From contig SGPL01000273.1 in assembly GCA_004802705.1 (NCBI GenBank), forward strand, positions 1 through 43,952: DNA of 43,952 nt, given 5' to 3'. The DNA is from Bondarzewia mesenterica (lineage: Eukaryota > Basidiomycota > Agaricomycetes > Russulales > Bondarzewiaceae). Position 1 is the first letter of the stretch. Every line of letters begins with the position of its first letter. The notes under the pieces were generated by a model, which was not told the origin of the DNA, did no database searches, and saw nothing but the letters and a program-made list of their open reading frames with translations. Positions 23,160-37,995 of the stretch are shown piece by piece. The translations under genes were made by a program, and so were the position numbers.

Positions 23160-23522
23160 GGCAAAGAAATGGGGCTTTAGCGAGTATGAACGAAACGAAA
23201 CAGTCACTGCGTTTTGAAGATGTTAGGAAGTCAGTTACGGTCTCCGTTGTGACTTCCACAAAGGACAGTCGTTCTATGTATGGCGGGTTCATCGTTGTTC
23301 AACTCTCAACAAGTGGGAGATGTGAGTTGACGATCGGGCGGTGCACGTCAGGCTCTTGTTGTTCGAACAACAACACGAAACAACGTCGGTCGGGAAACCC
23401 AGATAGGTATACAAGAGAGGTGTGCCAGCTGAGAGTTACCTAGAGTCAACGTCAACTCATGTTAATTCATCAAAATCGGAAGGAGAGAACCAGAACATCG
23501 CTGTCTCGGAAAGAGTTACTAG

Positions 23523-23555
23523 AGGCCCCGTGAAGCTCCTATGTAGGTTTCCCGG
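23523..23555 (+). repeat. Left terminal inverted repeat of the MITE-like element
   Basis: 33 bases beginning AGGCCCCG and ending TTTCCCGG. It pairs with 23826-23858. Confidence 0.8.
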
Positions 23556-23825
23556 AAAAATAGCCTTTTTGAGGGCCTTGAAACCGCAAAATTCGTGTAT
23601 CCTTGTCGGTTTATAGCCTTTTTGAGACCGCTCGGGACCTTGCGGCCTTCATGTTCGTCATTGTCAGCNCTCATGGCGAGACCTTTTTCGTACTTTTAGC
23701 ACTTAACTGGAGCCGGACGAGCACTTGCGGAATAGTGATTATCGTGACTATTTGTGACAAATCGTGACATTTGTGACTACCTTCCCGACTTTAGCCTTTT
23801 TGAGGCCCAATTTGAGACCTTGGGA

Positions 23826-23858
23826 CCGGGAAACATACATAGGAGCTTCACGGGGCCT
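23826..23858 (-). repeat. Right terminal inverted repeat of the MITE-like element
   Basis: Reverse complement of 23523-23555 with one mismatch (T for G at the GTAGG/GTATG site). Confidence 0.8.
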
Positions 23859-27244
<3,386 letters not shown>

Positions 27245-28542
27245 TCATGCGATCTTCTTGCCCTCGCCCTTCCGCTCGACCTCCGCCTCTGCTCGGACAC
27301 CCTCCGCCTCCGCCTCGCGCATCATGCGCGCCTCGACCTCCTTCATCTGCTGCACGGTTAAACCCTTAGCCTTGGCCTCTTTCATCGCGGCGCGCACGCG
27401 CTCGCGGTGCGCGAGGTACTTGTCGTCCGTGCCCAGCACGCGGTCCCACCACCGGAACGACGTCGAGAAGTTGTTCACGAAGGCCATGTGGTGGAAGTCG
27501 TGGTGCTCGGCGCCGGACCAGAAGGGTACGATGTGCTGCAGGGACCATGGGAAATCTATGTTTAGACCCATTGATCAGTACTTTAGCGTCGAGAGTGGTG
27601 AAAAGTGAGCGGGTACGCACCGTAGCCGCTGTGAGAGTCAACAGCCTGGAAGAGACGAAGGGTGATCCAGATGTACACGGTCGCGATGTGGAGGTCGCGC
27701 GTGAAGAAGCAGTACAACAACGGTCCAGCGATAGTTCCAGTACCGAGGATCATAACCTCCGCCGGGTGAGCGTACTCAGCAGCGAGACCGAAAGGCGCTG
27801 AATACTTGTGGTGGATCTTGTGAATGTGCTTGTAGAGCATAGGCGTGTGGAGGAGCTGGTGTGCTATACAGGGTAGAAAAGACAACATTACATTAGAGAT
27901 AAAGTTGATGGAAATGGAGCGGACGGACATACCGAAGTAGTGGAACATATCCTCAAAGAAGAAGAAGAATGCCAGTTGAGGAAGCATGGTCTTCCAGTGG
28001 GGGAAGGGGACCTGCCAGGTGCTCATGCCGAAGATCTCAGCGATGGGGTGAAACAAGAAGATCTGCAATAACAAACAAATCCCCCCAAATTAATTTCATT
28101 TCCCGGATTGCCAGCTATAAAGAAGATCAAACGCACGGTGGGGGCCTCAATGGTGAAATGGGAGAACAGAACGAGCTTGGTGCACTCCCACTGTTCGGCA
28201 ACGGTGGGCACTTTGTTAGGCTGGAGCTTCCACTTGCGAAAATATGGCATAGCGTCGATGATGATGAATGGGATGCAGCGCCCAAAGTACACGATCTGCA
28301 TCAAAGACACGTTCACCTTGAGTATCGATTCGGACGAAAAAACAACAACACATACGTACCTCATGAAGCAAAAAGCTCGCCAAACCCGTGGCAATGATGG
28401 GGTTTCCGATCCACAAATACCAAGCAGCCCATTGCTGCTCGGCCCAATTCAACGAACTGAAATCGGTGCCCGCGTTTGCATAGAGCTGCGCGCTCGTCAT
28501 ATGCGCCGTGCTCGACGACGCGATCGTCGCGTTCAAAGACAT
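27245..28542 (-). CDS. ERG25: C-4 methylsterol oxidase
   Basis: This di-iron enzyme starts removal of the C-4 methyl groups in ergosterol synthesis, in the ER membrane. Exons 28542-28360, 28295-28137, 28062-27933, 27863-27621 and 27555-27245 give 341 codons plus stop. Yeast Erg25 is about 309 residues; the excess is a charged C-terminal tail. The His clusters of the fatty acid hydroxylase superfamily are clear: [17 protein letters not shown], and EHHDFHH near the end, with [13 protein letters not shown] before the last. Hydrophobic stretches ([12 protein letters not shown] and others) fit membrane spans. The protein ends KKIA, a dilysine KKxx signal for ER retrieval. The start at 28542 is preferred to the upstream Met at 28572 because the family N-terminus is short. 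Confidence 0.93.
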
Positions 28543-29144
28543 CGTAGCTGGATTTTTCGTTGCAAGGAGCACAGGAAATTTTGAGACGCTAGAGACGTGA
28601 AGTGGCGACTGTCGACGAGGAAACGGCGGGGTATATGTATGAGAAGGTGGGAGCTCAGGACAGGGGACGAAGTGAGCCTGAAAGTGGTCTGCTTTTTCAA
28701 GCTTGCGTCGGTATTTTTGGAGTGGCGTGACCCCGCTTGTCCATTTTATATTTCTTGTGCATTACGCGAGCGCCGCCACGACACGACACCTTCCAGCTGC
28801 AGTCCAGAGCACTTTTTGCGTTGCGCGTTCAGTGCTTGATCTTGGTCTGGTCTCGCGCGGGCGTGCTGCAGAACAAGGGCGGGGGAGGCTGGCTCGGTCT
28901 CGGTCTTCTTTGGTGGAATAGAGTGGGCTCATTGTGGAGGATCAAACCACATCACCATTGCCATCGTCGCGTTTCGACTCTCCAGCCAAGTATTTTTTTC
29001 CGGCGTGACCGATGCATATCATCTTACAATTGGTGGAAACATTCTTGCCACAGATTTTTGATGGTTTGAGTGACCGTCAGATGACGGGGTCCATTTAAAT
29101 TTTTCTTCCAAGTCAACATTCGACACCGCGCACTCTTGTTCATC
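28543..29144. other. Promoter region of ERG25, no gene seen
   Basis: 600 bases upstream of ERG25. The overlapping open frames lack splice or family support. No clear sterol-response element was found by eye. Confidence 0.45.
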
Positions 29145-29191
29145 ATGCCTAACATCGGGTCGACAAAATCCTCTAAGGAAGATCGCTGTGG

Positions 29192-29575
29192 ATGTTCACG
29201 CTGTCTCAAGAAGAAAAGAGAACGTACTACAACCACGCAAAATACAGGGCCACGGACAGCCTCCGCTGCGAGGTGAGGGTCGCGGAGGGGTCTTCTCATA
29301 CCACGAGTTCCGTTGGCTTTACCCTCCGCGAAGTTGCCAGCGGACGAGAGAAGTCGTGCACAGTTGAGATGGAGCCTTCTGCCCAGATTGTTACGCCAGA
29401 GCCTCAGGTGAGTTCAATCCTACGCTTCATGCAGTATCTAACACTCTAATGTTTACTTCCGACTCACCAGACCGCTCGCTTACTCAACGAGTGTAAAATC
29501 CATCATTTCACTCTCGACATGTCGTTGTACAAGAGGTGGTGGGACGGGGTTGACATTCACGATTCATATGCATAG
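29192..29575 (+). CDS. Doubtful small two-exon protein
   Basis: Exons 29192-29407 and 29471-29575 with a GT-AG intron would give 106 residues opening MFTLSQEEKRTYYNHAKYRA, with no recognised domain. A competing frame from 29145 (MPNIGSTKSSKEDRCGCSRC) ends after 43 codons. Either may be a remnant or chance. The intron ends look good, which is the main support. Confidence 0.25.
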
Positions 29576-30106
29576 ACGACACAGCGCCTCAGCACTCCCG
29601 CGCCGCTCCCCGGTCATCCATTCGCTCTCCACATACTAACAGCGACGATGACATTGATAACCGCATGAATCCTAGCTCGATTGTAGGTGCCGACGTGAAC
29701 GAGTCTGAGCACGATCCGACATTAGGATGATCCGCGGCATCCGTGACAATTGGCGGCGCAAGGATTGGAAGCTTGAAGATCGTGCTTTAGCAGGAGATGG
29801 ATTCGCGCAGGGGCCGTGCACGCCGGTAGAGCGTGGTCGGAACACCCGAGTAGGAATGTAACTAATTCGATCTCATTCGATCTCATTCGATGGCAGGGAA
29901 TATTACAAGTCATTTCAGTTGTTTGGTCTCATATAAACTTTCTGGTCGATTTACCTCACGCCATGTTCCATAGTAGATAGATTCCACCCACCCGCATACT
30001 GACCTACTTATTCCATGCATAACTTGCTTCTTCTGTAAATTTCCAGCTGCCTCACATTTACAAAACTTATTCATGCACCACCTAAACAGCCGTCGTGACC
30101 TCTGAA
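29576..30106. other. Intergenic
   Basis: No gene seen. Bases 29868-29893 hold 2-3 tandem copies of TCTCATTCGA. Confidence 0.5.
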
Positions 30107-31352
30107 CTACGCGCCCAACGTTTCCACCCAAGCAAGAAGCTCCTTATTCAGCTCATCCGGGCGCGACAGCCCCACCCAATGGTCCGTATCGAACTCGCGG
30201 GTCGTGACGGGGCCCTTTGCATGTTTCTGGAGCGTCATGCTCCCAAAGGAGGCCAGACAGACCGCGTCTTTGAGCGCTGCGGCGAAAAAGACGGGCTGCT
30301 GGATGTCATACGCGGACTCGGGGATTTCTATAAATAAATAAATGAAAACCACGTTGGAATGAGCGTGCAGAGCAGACAAGGAGGCGACGCACGCTTGGCG
30401 TCCTCGGCGTTGTAGCCAAATGTGTTGACTTTGTACCAGCAGAGTGGGGCCGCGAGGCCGCCTTCGGTCAAGACCTTCCTGTAGTGCTCTTTGATCTGTA
30501 TATGCGCGGACGTTCAACTCAAAATTATAGATATGGAAGATCGGTGGATTGGGACGCGCCTCGGGGGTAACGTAGGACGGAAGGGGGCTCTGCTTATTTC
30601 CCTCTATCCACGTCTTTAACCCGTCGATAGCACAGAGATGGTCAATCCAGAGCTCCGGCCGGCTGGGGAAGAAAATAGAAAAGAATGAGTCGAACTGCAA
30701 ACAGATCCACTTCCACGAGTTAGCGGTCGATCCAGAGACACATAGAGACACCGCACGTTCTGTTCGATGGTCTTTTCCGCGCCCTCTTCCGAGAAGTATG
30801 CCCAGTACCCAAACAGATCGCGTCCGATCAACTGCCTGATCATCGCAGCCTGTGCAACAGGATCGTGGACCGGGCTCGGAGGGACATAGCCCACGGCCAC
30901 GAACCCGAACCCAGAGAACCGGTCAGAGTAAAGGTTCGCTAGACGGGACGTCGGGAGACTCCCCCTACATCCAAAGTGAAACCAAACCAAACCAAGCTTC
31001 AGAACAACACTCAAAGCGCAAACGACAGAGCGCACCAGTCATGCCCGACAACGATCCCNTTCTGCACGCCCTCGTTATCCATGATATCCACGATATCTCT
31101 CGCCAACCCACTCCCGACATACACCTTCGGGTCCGTAGGCTTGTCCGTTCCCGCATAACCCAGCATGTCCGGGACGATCAGCCCGTATCCGCGAGGCTTG
31201 AAGAATGCGACCTGCGAAGACCAGTCCCAGGAGGAGGAAGGGAACCCGTGCAAGAGCACCAGGGTCGGCTTGCCAGGCTGCGCGGGCGCGAAGTAATAGT
31301 TGTAGGTCAGCCCACGGGAGGTGGTGTGTTTCTTGTAGGAGCTTGGGTCCAT
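30107..31352 (-). CDS. Epoxide hydrolase, alpha/beta-hydrolase fold
   Basis: The enzyme adds water to epoxides through an ester intermediate on an aspartate; the substrate here is unknown. Exons 31352-31036, 30964-30757, 30694-30560, 30495-30393 and 30327-30107 give 327 codons plus stop, normal for fungal soluble epoxide hydrolases. Motifs: HGFPSSSWDW (HGxP oxyanion hole), VVGHDWGSLP with the Asp nucleophile across the first intron, a cap region with WYKVNTFGYN, and FDTDHWVGL holding the catalytic His near the C-terminus. No signal peptide, so probably cytosolic or peroxisomal. The third intron appears to use a GC donor (GAG/GCGCGT); a GT donor in the right phase was not found there. One unresolved base at 31059 affects one residue. 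Confidence 0.88.
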
Positions 31353-32306
31353 GATTCGGTTATCAATGGTGAGAGGAACAGGGGATCAAGGGATAAAGAA
31401 GAGATCAGTAGGATTCGCGTGTATATATATATCATTGTAACATCATCCCTGATGGCCTACCTCAGAAGCACGTCTGATCCGGCAGTCCATCGTGTGCTCT
31501 GTAATCATGCCCATCAATCCCCGAGGCCTGAGTCTGCATCAGTGAGTCATCCGGGAATAGTAGACTTGCCTAGTTATACTTCCACCGAGTTGACTGCGAT
31601 TATGGGAATCCTGAAAGCAAAGGCCTGTAAGTCATAATCAAGTGGAGTTTACATGGTCCCAGCGCGAAAACCGCGACGCGATATAAAAACGTTACCATAA
31701 GAGGGAAGCAGGTGACTGCTTTTGAGACGCGTCCGAATTTACGCGTCGGGACTCGGGAGGGTTCAAGCTCAAGCTTCAAAAGAGGCTTTAGATTCAAGTC
31801 TCCTAGTCATTTCCACCGAGGTCAAATGACGTGTTCCAGAGCCGATAGGATGAAGACCTCCTATCGAAGCTATCCCACGGTGCTGTAAGCTGGATTCAAT
31901 CAGGTAGGAGCGAAGCGGCGTCGAGCAGATGGATAGATTATCAAAGTCAATTTGGGGTATGACAAGAACGTACAATATTAGACAGTGGCACAGATGATGT
32001 GGGGAAACACAGCCAAAAAAGAAAGAAAAAGACGGGTCATGAGAGATGGAAACACGCAGCTCAATGCCCGCTGATACATCGAATGAATACCCCGAAGAGG
32101 GACGTGAGGAATGAATAGCGATAGCAGTAAATTTCTTTTCTTTGCTCTTTCTTTGCGAGTATCGGAGATGAGTAGGGAGAGATGGTAGTACAGGATCGTG
32201 GTGAATGATAGGGAGTAGACCGGGCGGATAGGAATTCGACGACACATTACTATGGGTCGCGAATCCAGATGGCATGGAGGGAAGGGAGGGAAGAGTAGTG
32301 TGCTGC
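31353..32306. other. Intergenic, no gene seen
   Basis: 950 bases between the start of the epoxide hydrolase gene and the stop of the DUF92 gene. The minus-strand open frames at 31769-32463 have no family resemblance and overlap the final exon of the DUF92 gene. Confidence 0.5.
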
Positions 32307-33539
32307 CTAGGCGACGTATCCGAGCGCGAGCGCGGTAAGCGTCGACGCGACCAAGTTGACCTGCGCCGATGGGAATGATCACGTCCAGAGACGTGCAAGT
32401 ACAAGCACAAAATTTAGGAAAAACAGGGGTCTCATTAGCCAGAATATCCACGCAACAGAGCACGACTCACCTGATTGTTCGTCAAGACGTCGATGCCGCT
32501 GATCACTTTGACGTCCGCAGAACTGTCTGGCACGACTGAAGTATCGGTGAGGATCTGCTTCTTAGCGTTCGAATATTGTGTGCGTTGGAGCGTCGCGCCC
32601 AGCAATGAATCGAGCTGACATAGTATAGAAAATCGTCGTCAAAAAAACATGCCAGTACGAGCAAATCATCGAGATGCACAAGAGAACAATAGATGGTTCA
32701 ACGTTTAAGAAGAACGACTCACCAAGGACCCAAACCCGCCTGCCACTGCCCCCAAAACTAACAATTGCCAGAAGACACTGCTCATGTTTTCCCTGCAAAC
32801 TGAATTCTCTGCTACGAGTGTCGCGAACATTATCAGACCCATAGCCGCCCCACCCGCTATGGACGCCGCGGTTCCGATAAGCGAGAGTGCGCCGTTAGTC
32901 CCTGGAGGTACAGAAGACAAAGTGGTAAGAAGGATAGGGGGAGTGGTCGAGAGAATGCCCAATTCAGAGGCAAGGGTGTCTCCGAGACAGCAGGCAAAGT
33001 GACTGCAATAGACATCAGCATCCTGTTCAACGATCAACAAATATTGATCCAAGGAAGAAAAAAGCGCACCCGAGGACGACGAAGAGCAGCACACGACTCC
33101 ATCCGTGATTCACTCTGGCATCGAGTGGACACCACGCGTCCTGACTGTACTTCACCACCCGAACGCCTAATGCATTCGCCACTCTCCTCCCACCAGGAAA
33201 TCCCGGCGCATGCAGCGCGCCCCAAAGCAAGCTCGCCACCAGCGCACTCGCGGAATTCGAGAAGACCTGCATCGCGGTTCTGTAACCCGCGCCAGCCTTG
33301 TCGTGCCCATCCTCCAACACCGCTTTGCGCGCCTTTCCGGCGTGCGTGGCGCGCGAGCCCAGGAGGTAGAATGCGATCAGCGATATGCCTGGAGTGCGTA
33401 GAGGCAAAGAGAGCATGGAGATGCCGGTGAGGAAGGCAGCGGCTGCACCGGAGGGTGAGAGGGAGCGTTTGCGGAGACCGTTGACGGAGAGAGCGGTCGC
33501 GAAGAGGAAGGGAACTAGGGGGAAATCGTAGTGTATCAT
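32307..33539 (-). CDS. TMEM19/DUF92 family integral membrane protein
   Basis: Exons 33539-33070, 33002-32723, 32614-32471 and 32360-32307 join into 315 codons plus stop with consistent phases. Family landmarks: an N-terminal span with SLSPSGAAAAFLTG, LGSRATHAGKARKA, CCLGDTLASELGIL right after the first intron, PPGTNGALSLIGTAAS, and SLLDSLLGATLQ at the third exon. At least six hydrophobic spans are visible, ending in VNLVASTLTALALG. The human relative TMEM19 is poorly characterised; plant relatives of DUF92 include a phytyl-phosphate kinase (VTE6), so a prenyl-alcohol-related role is conceivable but unproven. A long alternative frame over exon 1 (33034-33627) is a shadow. Confidence 0.88.
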
Positions 33540-33957
33540 CGTCTTGTGGCCCGAGGGTCGTGGTGGTTGGGAAAAGGGAGTATTCGAGCGCTTGCGAGGT
33601 GTTTGTGCGAACCTCAGGCGGGGTCAAATAAACTTATGAAGTGGTCAGCGATACAAAATTGGCTTGTGATTTGCCTCATGGAGTGAGTGCTTGTACGTAG
33701 TAACGCTACAACATCGATGTTCAGTGACATTCGCACCCAGGATACCTTTTGCTTGAGCAGCTGACTCTTTTCCAAAACATAGACCCGGATCTCCTTCAAG
33801 TTTATTCCGGGTCTTTATAGATTTTTGCGCACGACCTTATGTAGTGACTTTCACTTACCCACACTGATAACCCAGGACCATCCCGTTTTCCCGCCGGATT
33901 TCAGTTCAATTTGGCGAGGAAACATTCTAAGTATACAGCACTCCTTACCAGCGCACC
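33540..33957. promoter_or_regulatory. Shared divergent promoter region, DUF92 gene and short-chain dehydrogenase
   Basis: The two starts face away from each other, 418 bases apart, so both promoters must lie mainly here. No specific site is recognised. Confidence 0.5.
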
Positions 33958-35195
33958 ATGTCAGAACTCGCTCCTGCAGGTGCGTACTCTGCTACGTCTC
34001 TCCAAGGCAAATTGGCCCTCATCACCGGCGCGACGTGAGTCTTCCACTTCATCCCCATCTGCTTAAAGTACCTCTATCAAACTTCGAATCCTTGGCTCAC
34101 CTCGACCTTTGCGGTAGTGGCGGCATCGGACAAGCAACCGCGCGCCTCCTCGCCTCTCGCGGAGTCTCCATTGCGGTGCACTATTATTCCTCGCAAGCCA
34201 AAGCAGACTCACTCGTCTCAGACCTCCTCGTTCTCAACCCATCCATCAAAGCCGCCGCATTCCGCGCCGATCTGGGCGATTACGCTGCTGTGCGCGATCT
34301 GCACAAGCAGGTGGTCGAGACGCTCGGAGACCCGGACATCTTGTATAATAATGCTGCTATGGCCGGGACTGTGGTTGGAATTAAGGGAAAGATTCAGGAT
34401 GTCGATGTGGAGATGTTCGAGAGGACCTGGAGGGCGAACGCCGGATCAGCGTTTTTGGTGAGTGCTCGTGCTCGTGCTCCACCGAGTTGGTGAGAGTTGC
34501 ATCGGTTTTGTTGACGATGGGGATACGGTGTTAGTTGACGCAGCTGTGCTTGCCGCACATGGAGAAGCAAACTTGGGGACGGGTGGTGTTTTGTTCGAGT
34601 ATCGCAGCAGGTAGGTACCGAACGCGTCTCTCTCACCTCGTATCTTCCGTCTCAAGGAGAGTTTCTCCGGTTTTTAGCCACGGGAGGCGTCGTTGGCCCC
34701 CACTACGCGTCTTCCAAATCCGCCCTTCACGGCATCATGCACTGGGTCGCGAATCAATACTGCAGGACTGGTATCGTACGTGTATTACACCAATGCATGG
34801 AGGACCAAGTATTGAACACTTCACACTCTGTGGTTGTCACCTTCGAAGACCTGTAACGCCGTAGCACCCGCGCTTATCGCTAACACTGACATGTTCTCCC
34901 AGCCGACAACTGCGCACCTGGTTCGTACACCTTTCCTGTTTGAGCACTCTACCTCGAGCTCACTGAGCGATAGGACCTGATCCCCATGGGTCGCTTCGGA
35001 CAACCCGAAGAGATAGCGGCCATCGTCGAGCTGCTCATTTGCAACGCGTACATGACAAACAAGGTGCGTCCAAACCCTTTGTCCTCGCCTCTTCTTTCTG
35101 ACGTTCTTTTTCGGTGGATGCTGACAATGATGATGGGGTGCATCTCGAAGATCGTCGTCGCCGACGGTGGGATGTTGCCGTCTTCCTTTGCTTAA
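33958..35195 (+). CDS. Short-chain dehydrogenase/reductase (SDR)
   Basis: An NAD(P)-dependent oxidoreductase; the substrate cannot be read from sequence. Exons 33958-34034, 34118-34457, 34535-34610, 34678-34775, 34849-34920, 34974-35063 and 35151-35195 give 265 codons plus stop, typical of classical SDRs. The cofactor motif TGATGGIGQA spans the first intron. NNAAMAG matches the NNAG motif, VVFCSSIAA holds the catalytic Ser, and HYASSKSAL is the YxxxK motif. The C-terminus has MGRFGQPEEIAAIVELLICN and VVADGGMLP, as in 3-oxoacyl-ACP reductase-like members. Start MSELAPAGAYSATSLQGK puts the Rossmann fold at residue 18. All seven exons close in frame. Confidence 0.92.
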
Positions 35196-35707
35196 GGTTT
35201 CAGGACTGGTGTTTGTAGTTGGACAGAGGTAGGGGTTCAATCCGTATGTCATTCTATATGACAGTGTATGGATTCGAGTCGGATTGCGAGGAGTCTGGTA
35301 AGTCCAAGTCGCTGCACAACCCCTGCGTGCTCATATACATATCAGCGGTAGCTTTGCAGGATCATCCTTCGACACAATATGTAAGTATATGGTAAATTCG
35401 GAGGCAATCCCAGAAATTGGGGGGAAAATGAAATGAAATTACAATGAGTATGGGATAAATGTACAAAGTTCGTGCGACGAGGAGGATTCTAGGTCGAGAA
35501 TGTGTCCATATTATGCTTCTGTGAAGTATGATGCAGGTGAGTCCAAGATTCAATCAAGGGTGAGGGTTATATGGATGCTATGCGAATGTCCGAGTTAATG
35601 TACCAGAATAGGAGGGCAAAAATCGAGGTAAGGTATGAAGTGTCAAATCTCTGATGCCGTCTATGTGACCGAGGTATCATCCCGCCACCGAGAACTTCAC
35701 CTAAATC
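35196..35707. other. Intergenic, convergent 3' ends
   Basis: About 510 bases between the stops of the dehydrogenase and the aspartic protease. No gene seen. Confidence 0.6.
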
Positions 35708-37494
35708 TTACGCCAGATGCGCAAATCCCACGCCTACCAGCAGCGTTAAGGATCACAACCGAGAGAGGGAGAAATGAAAAGAAACGGTCAGTCAACGATG
35801 AGAAACTAACCGAGAGCCGAGCAAGAGCACGCACGATGACCAGTCAAGTCGTAGCCCGTGTACACGCCCTCGAGCCACTTTTGCCCGAACATGAAGCTCC
35901 CCGTCCCAGCGCTCGAGATCCAACTATAGACCGCCGCAGATGCATTGAGTCCCAGAGAGTCGTAGAGCCCTTTCGGAATCAGGTATTGCGATGCAGGGAT
36001 ATCAAACGTCTGATCGCCCAGCCCGAAAGTGAGCGGAGGCAGCGTGGACGTGGAGACATTGGTCGGGAAGGCGAGGTAGCCGATGAACGTCCCATTGGGG
36101 ACGATGCTGGCTCCGGGTGTGGCGTGGAGGATGACGAAGTACGAGTCGCTGGCAAAGAGGTGACGTNAACCGGTGGATTCAATCCTGGAGGGAAGGGGGG
36201 AAAGACGTACAAGGGGATACCGAGGCCGAGGACGCCGGTGTCGGTTCGGCCAGGCTCGGTATCGTTTACCAGGGAAAGGTTCCCAAAGCTGAGACTCGAC
36301 ACCTGGAATTCAGAAATAATTGTTAATGTTGATCCCGAGGAAGACGGAAAGCAAAGGCTCACGTTAAATGACCAGCGATAATTGTACGGTTCGTTCTGCG
36401 GCAGCCAAACCATCTCACCTGCGCGAGGTGAATCAATATCACTTTCAGTCAACGTCCCTCTTTCGGAGGGAAACAGATGCGCGGACTCACCCCGAATCTT
36501 ACTCTCATCAATGCCACCGAAGGTGATCTCACCCTGCCCAATCTCTGTGCCATCGGAGGCATCCAACCCGTTGACGTAGATCCCGAACATCGCTTCGTCA
36601 ATGGTGCCCTCCGAAACCAGGTTCTCGACGAAGGTGGGTGTGGTGTTGAATCCGGACACTTCACCATAGTTGGAACCAGGCGGGCCCAAACCCACTACAA
36701 GGCGTGACAGTAGAAAGACCACTTCTGTGAGTCCGCCGTCGAACGTGAGTGGAAGGTGGTTCAAGGCACGTACAAATACCATCAATGGGCCTAACGAGCG
36801 TGAACGCGGTAGTCTCGTTGGCTGAGCCGATAATTTGAGAGTTGACTGTCGCAGCGCCGATGGTAACCTTGTCCAAATAGGCGATACCGCTTGCGCCGCC
36901 TGTACCATAGCCGATGCTGAAAGTTTGATTCAAACTATGACACGATCGGATGTGAGACGGGACGTTAAAGCTAGACCGGAAGATCCACATGCAACGTACG
37001 CTCGAGTGTTCGCACCAGGTTCGTATGCATTTTCGCCACCCACCCATAAGATGGCACTTCCGGTGTCGATGAGGACGTCTTTGAAGGTCTGACAATTCCC
37101 AGCTTGGACTGCAAATTTTGTGTGCTAGATATGAGGAACAGACGAATGCGTGTCTGCTGCCATGCTTACCAGGGACGACTGCTTTGAGCACGGCGTTGTC
37201 CGTCGAAGCGCCAGGATCTGCTCAAAGCCATTATAAACAGTTTATCAGCAGTCACGGTCGAGCAATGCTCACCGCTCGCTGCAAAGTTTGTAAATAGGCT
37301 CGACGTCGCGGGGGAGTTCATGCTACATCGGTCGCTCAGTTTCCAGATCAAACACAGCGAAGGAGAAAAATAAAATCAACTCACATTGAGGACGAGAAAG
37401 ATATTTTCAGAAGCTTCTGAGATGCCGCATGTGCAGGCGTGGCGGCCAACACACCCAGAACGAGGGCAACACGGAAAATCTGCGACATTGGCAT
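35708..37494 (-). CDS. Secreted pepsin-like aspartic protease (family A1)
   Basis: An endopeptidase using two aspartates, secreted through the ER. Exons: 37494-37385, 37322-37273, 37217-37170, 37108-37000, 36934-36780, 36694-36491, 36418-36363, 36302-36211, 36148-35835 and 35733-35708. They total 387 codons plus stop. The signal peptide is MSQIFRVALVLGVLAATPAHA, with start 37494 or two codons later. The first active site is LIDTGSAILWVGG. The flap region reads FSIGYGTGGASGIAYLDKV. A large central block follows with GEVSGFNTTPTFVENLVSEG. The second active site is GRTDTGVLGLGIPFDSYF, crossing the eighth intron; it is atypical, since most members have a hydrophobic residue before DTG and Thr or Ser after it. 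The end VGFAHLA matches the usual family C-terminus, which decided the last intron. The acceptor of exon 6 could instead be about 20 bases upstream. Confidence 0.88.
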
Positions 37495-37995
37495 GGTCGT
37501 CGACAAAAAGATCAGTAATGACGCTACGAAGGCTGAGAACGGAAGACGCGGGAGACGACTCGCGTTGCTGCGGTCGACGCGGCAAAGTGGCCACAACCTG
37601 TCTGCTTTTATACGTCATGGGTGAGGCCTCGGGGGATGGCTGACCTTGCGGATTGCGAGCCGACCACTGCTCATAAACACCCGGGTCCCACGACGGTGAG
37701 CGCCTCCCGACCGAGATGTAATCCAGTGAGTTCCGTGCAGATCCATGGGCGGAATCTTGAATGTAAGTGTGAAGGTGAGAAGTGTGTTGGAGAAAGGAAA
37801 CCTGCGGTCATAGGCCCGGCCGCTTGAATGCTTGAGCGCCCATTGCTGATCTTACTGTAAGTGGCGAGGTGCTATGAGTATTCCAACTCCGCGGCACCCT
37901 GTTCGATTTTGCCAGATGGGTCCGGCGGCTGCCAGGCAACCCTCTTTCTGTTCCCGCACCGTTTACCCTCGAAAGTCCAGGCGTTGCTTTTCAAA
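37495..37995. promoter_or_regulatory. Shared divergent promoter region, protease and EMC8/9 genes
   Basis: The two genes start 501 bases apart and diverge. No specific regulatory site is recognised. Confidence 0.5.

Larger units (their letters stand above)
23523..23858. mobile_element. MITE-like element with 33-base terminal inverted repeats
   Basis: The left end (23523-23555) starts AGGCCCCGTGAAGCTCC, and the right end (23826-23858) is its reverse complement with one mismatch. The 336-base interior has no coding capacity. It contains three copies of AGCCTTTTTGAG (about 23562, 23616 and 23793) and short repeats around TTGTGACA. GTTAC stands just outside both ends, a possible but imperfectly placed target duplication. 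The extended ends begin TAGAGG/CAGG, which could suggest a hAT type, but this is weak. Confidence 0.75.

Noticed and set aside
31769..32463. Two long minus-strand frames as a separate gene
   Set aside because: Ser/Leu-rich with no motif; they overlap the last exon and intron of the DUF92 gene.
33034..33627. 197-codon minus-strand frame
   Set aside because: It overlaps exon 1 of the DUF92 gene in another frame, has no hydrophobic pattern and no family match.
35806..35835. In-frame stop ending the protease at SCSALG
   Set aside because: A donor at 35834 and an acceptor at 35734 give the typical family ending VGFAHLA and an exact frame total.
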